Part shown: in pieces, positions 1-10,964 of the stretch
Position numbering within the stretch: the first letter of the stretch is position 1
Layout: each line of letters opens with the position of its first letter
Source: Phallusia fumigata
Lineage: Eukaryota > Chordata > Ascidiacea > Phlebobranchia > Ascidiidae
NCBI GenBank assembly: GCA_008931825.1
Contig: QXVZ01009282.1
Location: 1 to 23,299, forward strand
Direction of reading: 5' to 3'
DNA: 23,299 nt
Translations under genes and position numbers: made by a program
The notes under the pieces: generated by a model
What the model was told of the DNA's origin: nothing
Seen by the model: the letters and a program-made list of their open reading frames with translations, nothing else
The model's database searches: none

Positions 1-22
1 ATGTAAATAATCAGCAAACAGC

Positions 23-28
23 TTTAAT
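23..28 (-). terminator. possible polyadenylation signal of the metallopeptidase gene
   Basis: The minus strand reads ATTAAA about 30 bases past the TAA stop at 59-61. This is the common variant of AATAAA. The short 3' UTR it implies is plausible, but the window ends here so the cleavage region cannot be judged. Confidence 0.3.
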
Positions 29-58
29 ATGTTATTCTAAACCAACTCAAGTTATTTG

Positions 59-3000
59 TTAAACAAAATTACTGTGATAAAATATGCAAATAACCTTGTC
101 AGGTTGATGACGCAGTATCACCAACTCATCGTCACTGAATGTGTACTTGAAGAAATCGTAGAAGGAACCAGGCCCGTACAAACTGTCATACTTCCACGCG
201 TAGTTCATCCACGACAAGGAATTGGACTTGCCTGGACAAGTAAGAGCAACTATCGTTTAGGGTTTGACTCAACAGCTTAGGATCGAATTTATACGTTGTT
301 TAACACGGGATTTGGTGTCCTATTACAGTAGGACCAGTGATTCTTGACCTACAAAAACACTTCTTCTTAATCTTTTTTATTTCATTGATCTCTTCAACCG
401 AAATTCAAAGCAAAAAATCCACCCACCGGAAATTTAGTACACGGATAGTATGTTTATATCAGTATACTAAGAAACAAAACTAAGGTCTTACAATTGACTT
501 TTGGTTAAATGACACTGGTTTACAACCATAGCCCAAAGGTGTCGCTGGCCTTCTGCTGGGTCGCAAGACCTTTGTAGCGAATGTATTATGTTTTTAGGGA
601 AAATAAAACGGTTAGGTGCAGTTTGAAAGGACCGAAATTGCCCCTTGTTTACTGCAAAATATCGTCCTGACATTATTGCAACAAGGACCTGTTAGATTGA
701 ATTGCTATTACGGGTCGCTGTGCAAAAAACAGTGATAAAACACTTGTTCTGTAGACCAGTGCTTGTCAACCTTTTTTGGAACAGTACACACTTTTACGTT
801 TACTGAAGAACTTGTACACACTACCCTGTTGTACTGCAAAAAGAACTATTAACCGTTGCGACAAGAACTAGTTAGTACCTCACAATAACGATTATCAAGA
901 GAAATATTTGGTTATGATGTCACAAATATAATATAGTACGTTACAAGGTACGTACACTCCAGTCAGTCTGGTCATAAACCTGTTTATTTATTGTGATACC
1001 TGATCATAGGCTTATTGTATTGCGGTATCTTGTACACCCTTTAAAATTTCTGGTACACCCTGGGGTGTACAATACACCCGGTTGAAAAGCACTGCTGTAG
1101 ACTCCTGAAGCAAATATACGAACTCCGTTATAATAAAAATTGTAAGACTTTATCTTAAATTCAAGACGATTGTTATAAAACGACGTCAAACCTACCTTCC
1201 TCGAAGGGATGGGAAAGACCGAGGCAGTGGCCGCACTCGTGCGCCAGGTAGTGGAGAAAACGTCGTGTTGCTCTCACCTTCACCTTTTTGTCGTTGCTCT
1301 CCATCCCGTTAAAAGAAGTGTGGCTACACAAACATAATCGAATTGGCTAAAAACTACTGCAATAAAAGTGAAACAAGTTTAACAAAATCTGTGATCAGTG
1401 AATTAGACAGCATTTTATTACAAGCAATTTTGTTTGTTTCATAAACTTATTTTCTAGTATTCTGTAAAACCATGTAAAACCATAAAACAAGTCAACATTT
1501 TTGAGATTTGGACAAAAAGAAAAACCCTACCCATAATCGGTTTGAGCTTCAAAATAAACCCCAGGTAAAACCACTTAACAGTGTAACTTGAATCTTACCC
1601 TGTAAACAGACCGAAGCCCTTCTTTTTGCCATTGTCGAACGAAAATCCCATGTATCGGCTATCTGGAGGTTTAGTGGCCATCAAACACCAAATATGTTGA
1701 TCGGCTGTCCCAGCTTCGTCGAAGAAATCGTCCATTACAGCAGACATATCTGCCAAGCTCCATGCTGTCCCTGGTGTCGGGTCGGTGACCTGTGACGTCA
1801 ATATTGAAAAGTTTTTATTTCTGGGGAGCGACGATCGGAAACTGTCAACCACCAGTAATTTGGAAACAAGTAATACCTTAAAAAGCATGTTTTTGGACAC
1901 AACAGTTTAACAGTTGTAAAATATTATTTAATTAAAGCATAATTACAGAGATCTTGCCTATACTGAACACATTTTGCGCTATTTTGCACGATTGTAAATA
2001 CGTTCTCTGACAGTTATCGTTTTACTTCACCTTAGTATCTTAAGTTTCTAAAATAATGTTGCTTATAAATCTTTGATTTTTTTGTGAAACGTCTCTTTAT
2101 ATTTGGTTGGAGCAACGTTTATAAATTTGAAACTAGTTTTAAGCTGATTTAAACAAAACAAAAACGCAAGAACACGATTATTTGTTACCACATATCAACT
2201 AACACCAAGTACCTTGTCTGAGTTGGCATCCTCGTAGCGCAGTTTTAATCCTGCATCCTCAAACACTTGAAACAAATCCATCTTCCTGTCAGCCATTGGA
2301 CCGCTCGTGAAGTCCTTCAGCTCGATGATTGGCCAAACTACTTTGTCGACGTAATCAATGTCCAGAATGACGTCACGAAAGTGCTGCAAAGTAGAGAATA
2401 ATAAAACACATTTGGAAAAAGATATTTTTGAGACCAGACTGTTCGGAAATCAGGAATTTTTGACGAGATTCTTAAAAGCTAAAGATGCAATAAAACTGGT
2501 ATCATACCGGTCAAATTTGGAAAAGTTTGGAAAAAATTTGTAACGGTTATGTTAGTATCAAAAGTCTACGAACCGTACGTGGCAATCGTTAGCCTGTAGC
2601 TTCAACTTTAATTCAAAGCCACAACGCCATTTGCACATCCACAAACAATTTACCTGACTCTGACGAGAGACCCCGAGAGATTGGAACGTCGCATTTTCGA
2701 TCTTAATCGTCATATCGAGTTTTAGTCTCCCTCCAGTCTTCGCTACAGCGGTGACGGTCCCCTCCCTCTTGCCTCCGTCACTCAAGGTCACGTGCACGTC
2801 GGCGGTCACGTGGGTAGCATCAGCATGTGACGTCACAGTCACGCCGCCAGCGTACGAACGGAAGAAGGCTGCAGACGAGTTTCCAGTCCTGTGTGTTGAC
2901 AATAGGTGTCATGTGGTTAAAAATCGTGGGAACGAGTTGGAGTAAAGTGGTAGTTGATGTTGAACTTAGTAATATACATAAACGGTTGCTGCCAGGCATT

Positions 3001-4425
3001 GTGTAAACCTATGAAGGCTCTTCTGTCAAGAATCCTTCATAAATTTGAACCAAGGTTTTTACGAGACAACTGGGGTCACATTACATTTGCAATGCGACTG
3101 TCTGTTCCCATACAAAACAAACCTTCCAATTATTATTCATAGTTTAGTGGTCACAATTCTTGTTATTATTTATTCAAAAATGTAAAATCTGTTTGGTTTT
3201 TTACAAATAACCTAAACTGTTGGTTTCTACACCCATGTTGCTTCCTGTTGTGTAGATGTGCAAACGTTTGGTCAATTAACTTTGAAGTTAGTTTGCTACA
3301 GAATAAAACAACGCACTAATAGAATCAAAGTAGAGCCTGTATCCGGTCTTATTTTAAATAGTCAGCACATAACAGCTGCCAAATTCCGGTTTAGCTTGCT
3401 AGACACAAACAAAATCGTTGCCCCATAAAACCCGAACATTTCTATGAAAAGAAGAAATCAATATGTCAATAGAACGCGGCCGGCAAAAAAACCTGGCAAC
3501 TGTATAAACAAAGTAGAATCTAACTAGTTTTTAAACATCGGTGGCATCTTAGCGACAATCTCATCTTTTTCTTACCATTTTTGGCCACCAGTAGCAACCA
3601 CAGTTCCGCTGACCATGTTCAAAGCCCTCTGGTACGGTCCAGCTTGGTCCACATCGACCTTTAGCTCCACCTTGTGGTCCCGGTTCGATGCCGCGTATAA
3701 ACCGCTGATAGATTTGGCATAGTCCACTGGGGAAACGTTTATGATTTACGTTGTTGGTTTATATGATTTGGCAATGTTGGTTTGTAGCATATAAGCCGTA
3801 GGGCAACATGACATTACCGTTACAATACAAACCAAATAAACAAGAAAATGGAGTTTTCTTGATAGTTGGTAAAATGTGAATGTAAGTGGTCTATTGTTTT
3901 AGTTTCCTCTGTTGCAGTCATACTGTCGTCTTTTTAGTTTTCACTAGTTTCCACCAATCATTTCTTTTTAGAACAACAAAATCGTAACACTGCGTCCCAA
4001 AAGCATGCAATAGGCTTTTTTATTGCCTACATTGCAACACTTACATACACCGCTTGTAATTGTTATTACTTTGGTGAGAAATTGGACTTGCCTATTGCGG
4101 TGAGAATCGAACCCGCGACCCCAGCCTCTACGCCACAGACAATTACCTTCTGCCCATTTACTAATCTGTGCCATTAATTTCTGCAAACTTATTGCCGAAA
4201 CAATACAAATTTTGCACCGTTGTACGGTTTTATGTATGCCAGTAATACTAAGTGTGCTTAATCGTGGGCATGTACAGTGATGCGCTTGTCCAAGCCATTT
4301 ACATTAATATAGATAAATATAAATACATATTACAAATAAGGTATTTGGTATGACCAATTACCCTTTGTTACTTTACCTCTAGGTTTGCGGTCTCTGCGGC
4401 TCACCCCTGCATAAAGTGAAGACAT
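59..4425 (-). CDS. metzincin-type zinc metallopeptidase, seven exons
   Basis: Coding exons in transcript order are 4425-4377, 3726-3576, 2888-2654, 2383-2213, 1789-1599, 1323-1196 and 231-59. All introns are GT-AG and all phases agree, giving about 365 residues. The zinc site H294-E295-x-x-H298-x-x-G301-x-x-H304 (HECGHCLGLSHP) lies in exon 6. Exon 7 supplies a Met-turn (SLSWMNY, M317) 13 residues after the third histidine, then FSDDELVILRH. This layout fits metzincins, in which the three histidines bind zinc and the glutamate is the catalytic base. Residues 1-260 resemble no domain I can name. The chain starts MSSLYAGVSRRDRKPR with no hydrophobic signal peptide, so it may be cytosolic or the true start may lie further upstream. 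The ending resembles, from memory, bacterial and fungal matrixin-like proteins rather than animal MMPs. The last ten residues could be read-through of a missed donor at GACAAG|GTTATT, in which case the gene continues beyond the window. Confidence 0.85.
749..1102. mobile_element. hAT-type MITE with 8-bp target-site duplication
   Basis: The element spans 757-1094 (338 bp). Its left end reads CAGTGCTTGTCAACC and its right end, reverse-complemented, reads CAGTGCTTTTCAACC, matching at 14 of 15 bases. It is flanked on both sides by the identical octamer CTGTAGAC (749-756 and 1095-1102). An 8-bp duplication plus CAGTG-type ends is diagnostic of the hAT superfamily. It has no coding capacity, so it is non-autonomous. 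It lies inside the last intron of the metallopeptidase gene. The intact duplication suggests a fairly recent insertion. Confidence 0.88.
4081..4150 (-). mobile_element. tRNA-derived SINE fragment
   Basis: On the minus strand GGGTTCGATTCTC is a good RNA polymerase III B box, preceded by GTGGCGTAGAGGC, which resembles an A box. The two lie too close together for an intact tRNA, so this looks like a SINE head with an internal deletion. It sits in the first intron of the metallopeptidase gene. The T-stem is imperfect, so I do not call a tRNA gene. Confidence 0.45.
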
Positions 4426-4468
4426 CCTTGCAATTTCGACTTGAATCTAAGACTTACGACAACACAAG

Positions 4469-4484
4469 TCTGCAAAAAAATAGT
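4469..4484 (-). promoter_or_regulatory. strong 3' splice site 44 bases before the metallopeptidase ATG
   Basis: The minus strand reads CTATTTTTTTGCAG|ACTTG, with AG at 4471-4470, followed by 44 bases of leader and then the ATG at 4425-4423. I see no matching 5' exon close by. In tunicates such an orphan acceptor is either the end of an intron in the 5' UTR or the acceptor for spliced-leader trans-splicing. Sequence alone cannot tell which. Confidence 0.4.
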
Positions 4485-7084
4485 TGTGTACTTAATATTA
4501 GAGCTGAAATGCATACGAACGTTAACTTTTTAAAACTTTAGTTCAGCCACTGCAGAACGAAAAATCTCGTAACTGTTTAAGGTTCTGCTACAAATAGTTG
4601 AAATCTAATGGTGAAATTTATATTTTCAATGCTTAACGATGTCAAATTCTTAGTAATCTTTGCTAACGTCGAATATCCTAGACGATAATATTCCCTATTA
4701 AAATAGCCTTGGAATAGATTCCTGCAGTGGGCACAACCTCAGGCAAATGCAGCAAATGTGTCTACCGTCCAGCAAACGAATCATAAATATTTCACACACA
4801 AACAAGCGGAACTTTTCTGAATGCGGAAACACGCAACAGTAACAACTGCTTCAAGCTACTAAACCACATTAGAAACTCGTAAGCTTAACACGAACATATG
4901 CTCTTCTGAGCGTAGAAATGTGTTAGCCTGAAGGCCGAGGTATTAGCCCTAAAAGCAGGTCTTGGTAGCCGGGGATTGCTGTACAAACAATATGAAGGTA
5001 ACCAGTACAAAAGAGCCGAGCCCATTAAAGCGTATATAAATACCAAACTCATATAAAGGCAGTATCAATTCTTAACGTTTTGGTGATGTTTCGCGCCATT
5101 GAACACCAAGAGTCCGGTCAAAAGACTGAAACTATCATGGATGAAACCGGTTTACAGGCAAATACTAATGCTCTGGTTCGCTTGGTCGAGCAAACCAGTT
5201 AGATCGCGCATCTTAAAACGAGGCAAATTCCAGTTACTTTAACCAGCATTCACGGTCTAATGACGCCGTCGTCAAGCCGAAAAAAACGTGCTTTGCTTAG
5301 TTTGTCGAAGACAGAAACTCAAAGAATATTTGGTGGCAAAGTTTTGTGAGCGGACCAAACAAAACGCCGACTGGGGTTTAACAATGGAAAGTAATACCAA
5401 AAAACGCTATTATCCACACAAACCCCGACAAAAACTCGAGAGTTTCTGTCACAAATTACTAAAGTGCTTGTGAAAGGAAACATGATTTACTATAATCCTG
5501 TTCTATTGACATTATTAAACCCTTGCAGCCAAAATTCCATTGACTTTCGGCAACAATAATAAACCGTTATCCCTTGCAATTACCACTAACGAATGACTTC
5601 AAAGGAAATACGCTTTAAGTGAAAATCTAAGCAGTACTTCGTTGTTCCATCACATCACATAGCACTTAGTAAACTATTTCATCGTTTCTATGAACAATCC
5701 TGTCAACGACGTCAGCATGCGTAGGCGCCGGCGCCGGAATGTTCCCAAGGGCCCCGTGCCACGGACGATGCTTGGCCCGACTTCGAAGTAATTGGCCCTA
5801 CGGCTGTGGTGGCAAGACTTGTTACCACCGGCATATCACAATGTCAGGATTGTTACCGCACCGTATAACTACTTTTACAGTTGCTTGACGGAACACACTA
5901 CCTAATATGGTGGTGTAGAGCATTATTGGAAGTAAATTTAACTCTGTCTTTCCCCTATATTTTTGCCTTCACTTGTGATAGAGTGAATACTTGCATCGGT
6001 AATGTTGCGCTAATCTGTCCTAAGGGTGTTTACGAATATCAAGTATATTACAACAAAAAGCTGCAGTAGTGAAGTAGTGTTAACAGAAAGAAGCATCGGC
6101 AACTGAAATATTGTGACTTCGAATACCACACATAAACAGAATATAGCAGCCTGGTATTCGTGCATTTCTTTTTCAGCGTCAGTCGTTACCCTTTATATCC
6201 AGTTACGAAATAATACTACACTGTGCTAAAACAAATATTATTGCTACGTGGTCAATCCCGGCGGCAATAACAACGCGCAGTTGTGCCCTTATTGTTGTTA
6301 CAAGTAAGTCGCAATAATCACAGTAGAGTCTGTAATCTGTGTGTCATGGAAATAAGCTGTATTCGCAAAGGCGCAAAACCTATGTCAGAAACTGAGCTAT
6401 TACACCAGCTTGGAAGTAAATCGAAAATACCTCGGCTGATGCACCTAAACATATCTTATAACCAAGTACAGTTGCTCAATAGAATTCTGGTCCCAGACCA
6501 ACCTGCGAGTATAAATACAAAACTTGTGTATTTTTCAACTTGTATTGGCTCAATTTCTGTCTCTGCTTAAACACAAGGGACCGACTTCTTAAGCCTGCAA
6601 TCCAAATCCACACAAAGTCAACATTTTTCCACTCGACGCCCTGCTGTGCATAATCCTCAAAAAATCGGCTATAATTCGGTATAGGACATCGGACAGGACT
6701 AACCTAAATAGGGACACAAGCTACAAACATCAGTTTTACGGTTTCTTTAATGAAAGGTTAACATCTTAATCGCTTTTCTACACAAGGCACTGACAGGAAG
6801 CCTATTACCGCAACTCTGGCATACGCGGCATCTTGTCATGAGCAGTGCAGTAGCAAGGAGGTCCGCAAAAACCCGCGACAAAATGCAGGCCTGTGCATGT
6901 CCTAATGGATATTTCCACAATGGTCTGCAGCGGTAGAAAGGAAATGAGTGAGCGTGCGTCCTGCTCTGCTACATACGTTGGGAGAAAGGCGCTTTTTGGC
7001 CGCGAGCCATTGTGTGGGAGGGAGAATTCGGCGTTTGTTACAAAACCTGTGCGTATGTGTTTCGATTATCAGGTCACACACATA
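4470..7084. other. intergenic stretch, no supported gene
   Basis: Only short open frames occur on both strands, none resembling a family I know and none with coherent splice signals. Notable items are a TATATAAA at 5033-5040 ahead of a 38-codon frame starting at 5086, and a GC-rich palindromic run GGCGCCGGCGCCGG at 5724-5737 in otherwise AT-rich DNA. The second lies within a tiny arginine-rich frame, MRRRRRRNVPKG. The stretch presumably holds the promoter of the minus-strand metallopeptidase gene next to 4470. Confidence 0.5.
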
Positions 7085-9278
7085 CGTTTAACCAAACTGA
7101 AAGCAAATGGCCTTAAACACAATTGCGTAACGACTGCAATGCACAGTTCTAGAGCCGAAGCAACACTAAAATAAGTTAAAGAAGTCTTGAGCTAAGTCCT
7201 AACAGTTATTTTACGTTCGACATGCTTCTGTTAACCGACTCAAGAGTGAAAGTAAGTTCTTCATTTAATCAGTGCTAGTTTTCGCTTAAAACACGCATTG
7301 CTATGCTAACCACATGTAAGTCATGCGAGTCCCAGGCACATAGGAGCATTTATCTGATACTTTTACATACAATTTGCAACAAGCCTTGTTTTAGGTACGG
7401 ATTAAATGCATTCGGCATCATTGCTTCACACTTTACCAGAACGATAAAACACTCTACGAGCAAGATCAAACTCTTACTTGCTTTGCATAGACATGTTTTT
7501 ACTACGGCATGTGTAAATACGTGAAACTCATTTAGCTATCCTGTCTTTCTGTTTGGATTATAAAAGTTGCGGTAACATTTCCCAAAAACTTACAAGTTAC
7601 TAAACACTGCTGCGGAACTCTCAACAGCCTGGAATGAACACGGCATAACATCCTGTGATACAAACCCGGCTTGTGCGGTGGGAAAAAATGCGTTTCGCGT
7701 GATTGGTCGCCAGTCGAAAATGCCGGATTTATAACAGCGAGGCTGATTTTTAGCCGGCCGCAGGAAAATTGCAAATTGCCCCGCAGCGCTTCTGTCGTTC
7801 ACTTGTCTGCTTGGGCAAAAAATGGTGCCACTTTTGTGCTCCTTTCAGTATCTTCTTCAAGTCACATTTTAGCTCACATCATTTTTCATCGCCTTACTTG
7901 CAACTAATTAAGTCCGTTTTGCGCATAATTAACTTTAAAATGACTGTTCAAATCATTCTCAATTCTATAAAAAACATTAGCTAGGTAAAACAGACAAGCT
8001 GGACCAAGTCTTACACCCCAAAAGTGCGCTAGCGAGCAAAAAATTCAAATTGCCTTATACTTGTTCTAAGCCTTACATAGCGCTTTGAATTTTTGCGTTG
8101 GGTCCCAATATGGACGCCCTAAATGGTCCCTTGAAACTTTGGAAAGAATTTACGTAATATAAGTCGTAGCAGCATAGATAAAGCAACAGTGTGCCCATCA
8201 GCAATGTTTTACCTCTAATTCAATTCCCAAATTTCAATCATATCGTTTCTATGTTTGTTTCGATTTTGAGGGAGGCATTGTGCATGAAGAGTATAATGTC
8301 GGGCTTCATGCTCTGTAAGTTAAGTCCAGGCGTTTTTTATGATTTTGACAAGTTGGATATCATTCCTACCATTCATTTAATACAAACCTGTGAGTCGAAG
8401 CAATGCTGCACCCACTCGACCAGCTCGCTTGTGAAGTTAACCAATGACAGATAATAACTACTGTAGAAACCGACTATACTTTGCCTTTGGGCGTTTTCAA
8501 GTGCAGGCAGCTCTGCTCCGCCACACGACACTATCATTAAATTGTTTTTGATGTAGAACATCTGCAATCATAAGCCCGGAAAACAAAATTCATATCCATA
8601 ACCTACAATCACACGGCAGAAACGTCAGTTTGGTAGATGTTTTTTGCTGGTAAAACGCCTGCCCACACATCTTGCTCCGGGTTATTAAAAACTGATCACC
8701 GTCAGTGGGTGTTAATGCTAAGCTTACTATGCCGACGAAAACGGTTTTTAAAATCCATGTTTCGGCTTGAACCAACAGTCAACACGTTTCCCTAATTGGA
8801 GCACAGTGCTGCTACACGGGCAAACCTAAACACTGTGTCCTGTCGGGCACAAAACTTACAAACAGATTACCGGTAAACTCGTGTGAACCTTGCCGTTATT
8901 CCGCTGTGCTTAAGAATATATCGATCGGTTGCCACTAAAAGTTAACTTTTTATAAAATGAAAAGGTACAGAAACAACGTCTTCTAAAAATCCCGAGTACA
9001 ACAAAAGCTGCGATGGCCCCCAAAGCTTAATCCAACACAAGCGAAGTATTTAGCTACCTATTTATCGTGCTAAGCCCCAAGCGTTTTTCATTTACAAAGC
9101 AAACAGAGAAACGTCGGATGGCTAGGCAACCACTTTTTACGTCTTTGCCGCAACAATGGTGTTAAATTGACCGTGCCTCAGACAGCGAAAGGTGGCGTTG
9201 CTTTTCAGTGTGCTGGCTAGATTAAGTGTCGATAATTTTTGGTGGTTTTATTTTTTGCGTTTAAAGATCGGGTTTTAG
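7085..9278. repeat. 2.2-kb tandem repeat, copy A
   Basis: This block reappears at 9280-11556 in the same orientation. From 7569 to about 8687 the two copies align almost without indels and with about seven substitutions. From there to 9278 I saw no substitution, only a one-base length difference. The first 480 bases are clearly more diverged, with several small indels. Copy A ends exactly at the n at 9279, which suggests an assembly join rather than a biological boundary. Confidence 0.92.
8238..8561 (-). CDS. candidate two-exon coding segment, unknown product
   Basis: Exon 8561-8388 is flanked by an acceptor (TTATGATTGCAG) and a donor (CAG|GTTTGT) and is open for 58 codons, beginning MFYIKNNLMIVSCGGAELPA. 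A second acceptor at 8313-8314 leads in phase to SMKPDIILFMHNASLKIETN and a TGA at 8240-8238. The 75-base intron between them is of plausible size. I recognise no family. Upstream exons might include the open stretch at 8590-8775 (residues LTPTDGDQFLITRSKMCGQA), but I could not find in-phase junctions that join it. The matching exon in copy B contains a stop codon, which argues either against coding or for a damaged allele. Treat this as a weak prediction. Confidence 0.22.
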
Positions 9279-9279
9279 N
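9279..9279. other. assembly join (single n)
   Basis: A single undetermined base separates the end of copy A from the start of copy B. The sequence jumps from the copy's 3' end (GGGTTTTAG) straight to its 5' end (CGTTTAACC). This fits a placeholder between two overlapping contigs. Confidence 0.85.
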
Positions 9280-10402
9280 CGTTTAACCAAACTGAAAGCA
9301 AATGGCCTTTAACACAATTGCGTAACTTCAATGCACAGTTCTAGAGCCGAAGCAACACCAGAATAAGTTGAGAAGGCCCAAGCCAAGTCCTAACAGTTAT
9401 TTTACGTTCGACATGCTTCTGTTAACCGACTCAAGAGTAAAAGTAAGTTCCTCATTTAATCAGTACTACTTTTCGCTAACCACATGTAGTCATGCGAGTC
9501 CCAGGCACATAGAAGCATTTATCTGATACTTTTATATACAATTTGCAACATGCTTTGATTTAGGTACAGATTAAATGCATTCAGCATTATTGCTTCACAT
9601 TTTACCCGAACTAAAAAACACTCAACGAGCAATATCCAACTCATGCTTTGCATAGAAATGTTTATACTACAGCAAGTATAAATAGCCTATGTGAAGCTCA
9701 TTTAGTCCTGTCTGCCGGCTAGGTTACAGAATTGCGGTAACATTTCCCAAAAACTTACAAGTTACTAAACACTGCTGCGGAACCCTCAACAGCCTGGAAT
9801 GAACACGGCATAACATCCTGTGATACAAACCCGGCTTGTGCGGTGGGAAAAAATGCGTTTCGCGTGATTGGTCGCCAGTCGAAAATGCCGGATTTAAAAC
9901 AGCGAGGCTGATTTTTAGCCGGCCGCAGGAAAATTGCAAATTGCCCCGCAGCGCTTATGTCGTTCACTTGTCTGCTTGGGCAAAAAATGGTGCCACTTTT
10001 GTGCTCCTTTCAGTATCTTCTTCAAGTCACATTTTAGCTCACATCATTTTTCATCGCCTTACTTGCAACTAATTAAGTCCGTTTTGCGCATAATTAACTT
10101 TAAAATGACTGTTCAAATCATTCTCAATTCTATAAAAAACATTAGCTAGGTAAAACAGACAAGCTGGACCAAGTCTTACACCCCAAAAGTGCGCTAGCGA
10201 GCAAAAAATTCAAATTGCCTTATACTTGTTCTAAGCCTTACATAGCGCTTTGAATTTTTGCGTTGGGTCCCAATATGGACGCCCTAAATGGTCCCTTGAA
10301 ACTTTGGAAAGAATTTACGTAATATAAGTCGTAGCAGCATAGATAAAGCAACAGTGTGCCCATCAGCAATGTTTTACCACTAATTCAATTCCCAAGTTTC
10401 AA

Positions 10403-10726
10403 TCATATCGTTTCTATGTTTGTTTCGATTTTGAGGGAGGCATTGTGCATGAAGAGTATAATGTCGGGCTTCATGCTCTGTAAGTTAAGTCCAGGCGTTT
10501 TTTATGATTTTGACAAGTTGGATATCATTCCTACCATTCATTTAATACAAACCTGTGAGTCGAAGCAATGCTGCACCCACTAAACCAGCTCGCTTGTGAA
10601 GTTAACCAATGACAGATAATAACTACTGTAGAAACCGACTATACTTTGCCTTTGGGCGTTTTCAAGTGCAGGCAGCTCTGCTCCGCCACACGACACTATC
10701 ATTAAATTGTTTTTGATGTAGAACAT
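10403..10726 (-). pseudogene. copy-B counterpart of the candidate coding segment
   Basis: This is the same two-exon arrangement as at 8238-8561, shifted by 2165 bases. Two adjacent base differences turn the Val-Glu codon pair (GTC GAG) of copy A into GTT TAG, giving a premature stop in the 58-codon exon. If copy A is a real gene, this is a broken allele or copy. If not, both are chance open frames. Confidence 0.2.
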
Positions 10727-10739
10727 CTGCAATCATAAG

Positions 10740-10964
10740 CCCGGAAAACAAAATTCATATCCATAACCTACAATCACACGGCAGAAACGTCAGTTTGGTA
10801 GATGTTTTTTGCTGGTAAAACGCCTGCCCACACATCTTGCTCCGGGTTATTNCCCGGAAAACAAAATTCATATCCATAACCTGCAATCACACGGCAGAAA
10901 CGTCAGTTTGGTAGATGTTTTTTGCTGGTAAAACGCCTGCCCACACATCTTGCTCCGGGTTATT
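10740..10964. repeat. 112-bp direct repeat around an assembly n
   Basis: Positions 10740-10851 and 10853-10964 are the same 112 bases with one difference (CCTACAATC versus CCTGCAATC), separated only by n at 10852. Copy A contains this segment once. It is almost certainly a contig-end overlap that was not merged. Confidence 0.92.

Noticed and set aside
56-280. 74-codon plus-strand open frame
   Set aside because: It is the reverse complement, in the same codon register, of the last metallopeptidase exon, which contains the Met-turn.
6283-6570. 95-codon plus-strand open frame
   Set aside because: It starts at a non-ATG codon, has no recognisable motif or splice context, and has chance-like composition.
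7671-7984. Overlapping 70-80 codon frames on both strands, present in both repeat copies
   Set aside because: Being open in both copies means little at over 99% identity. The composition looks non-coding and no family is recognised.
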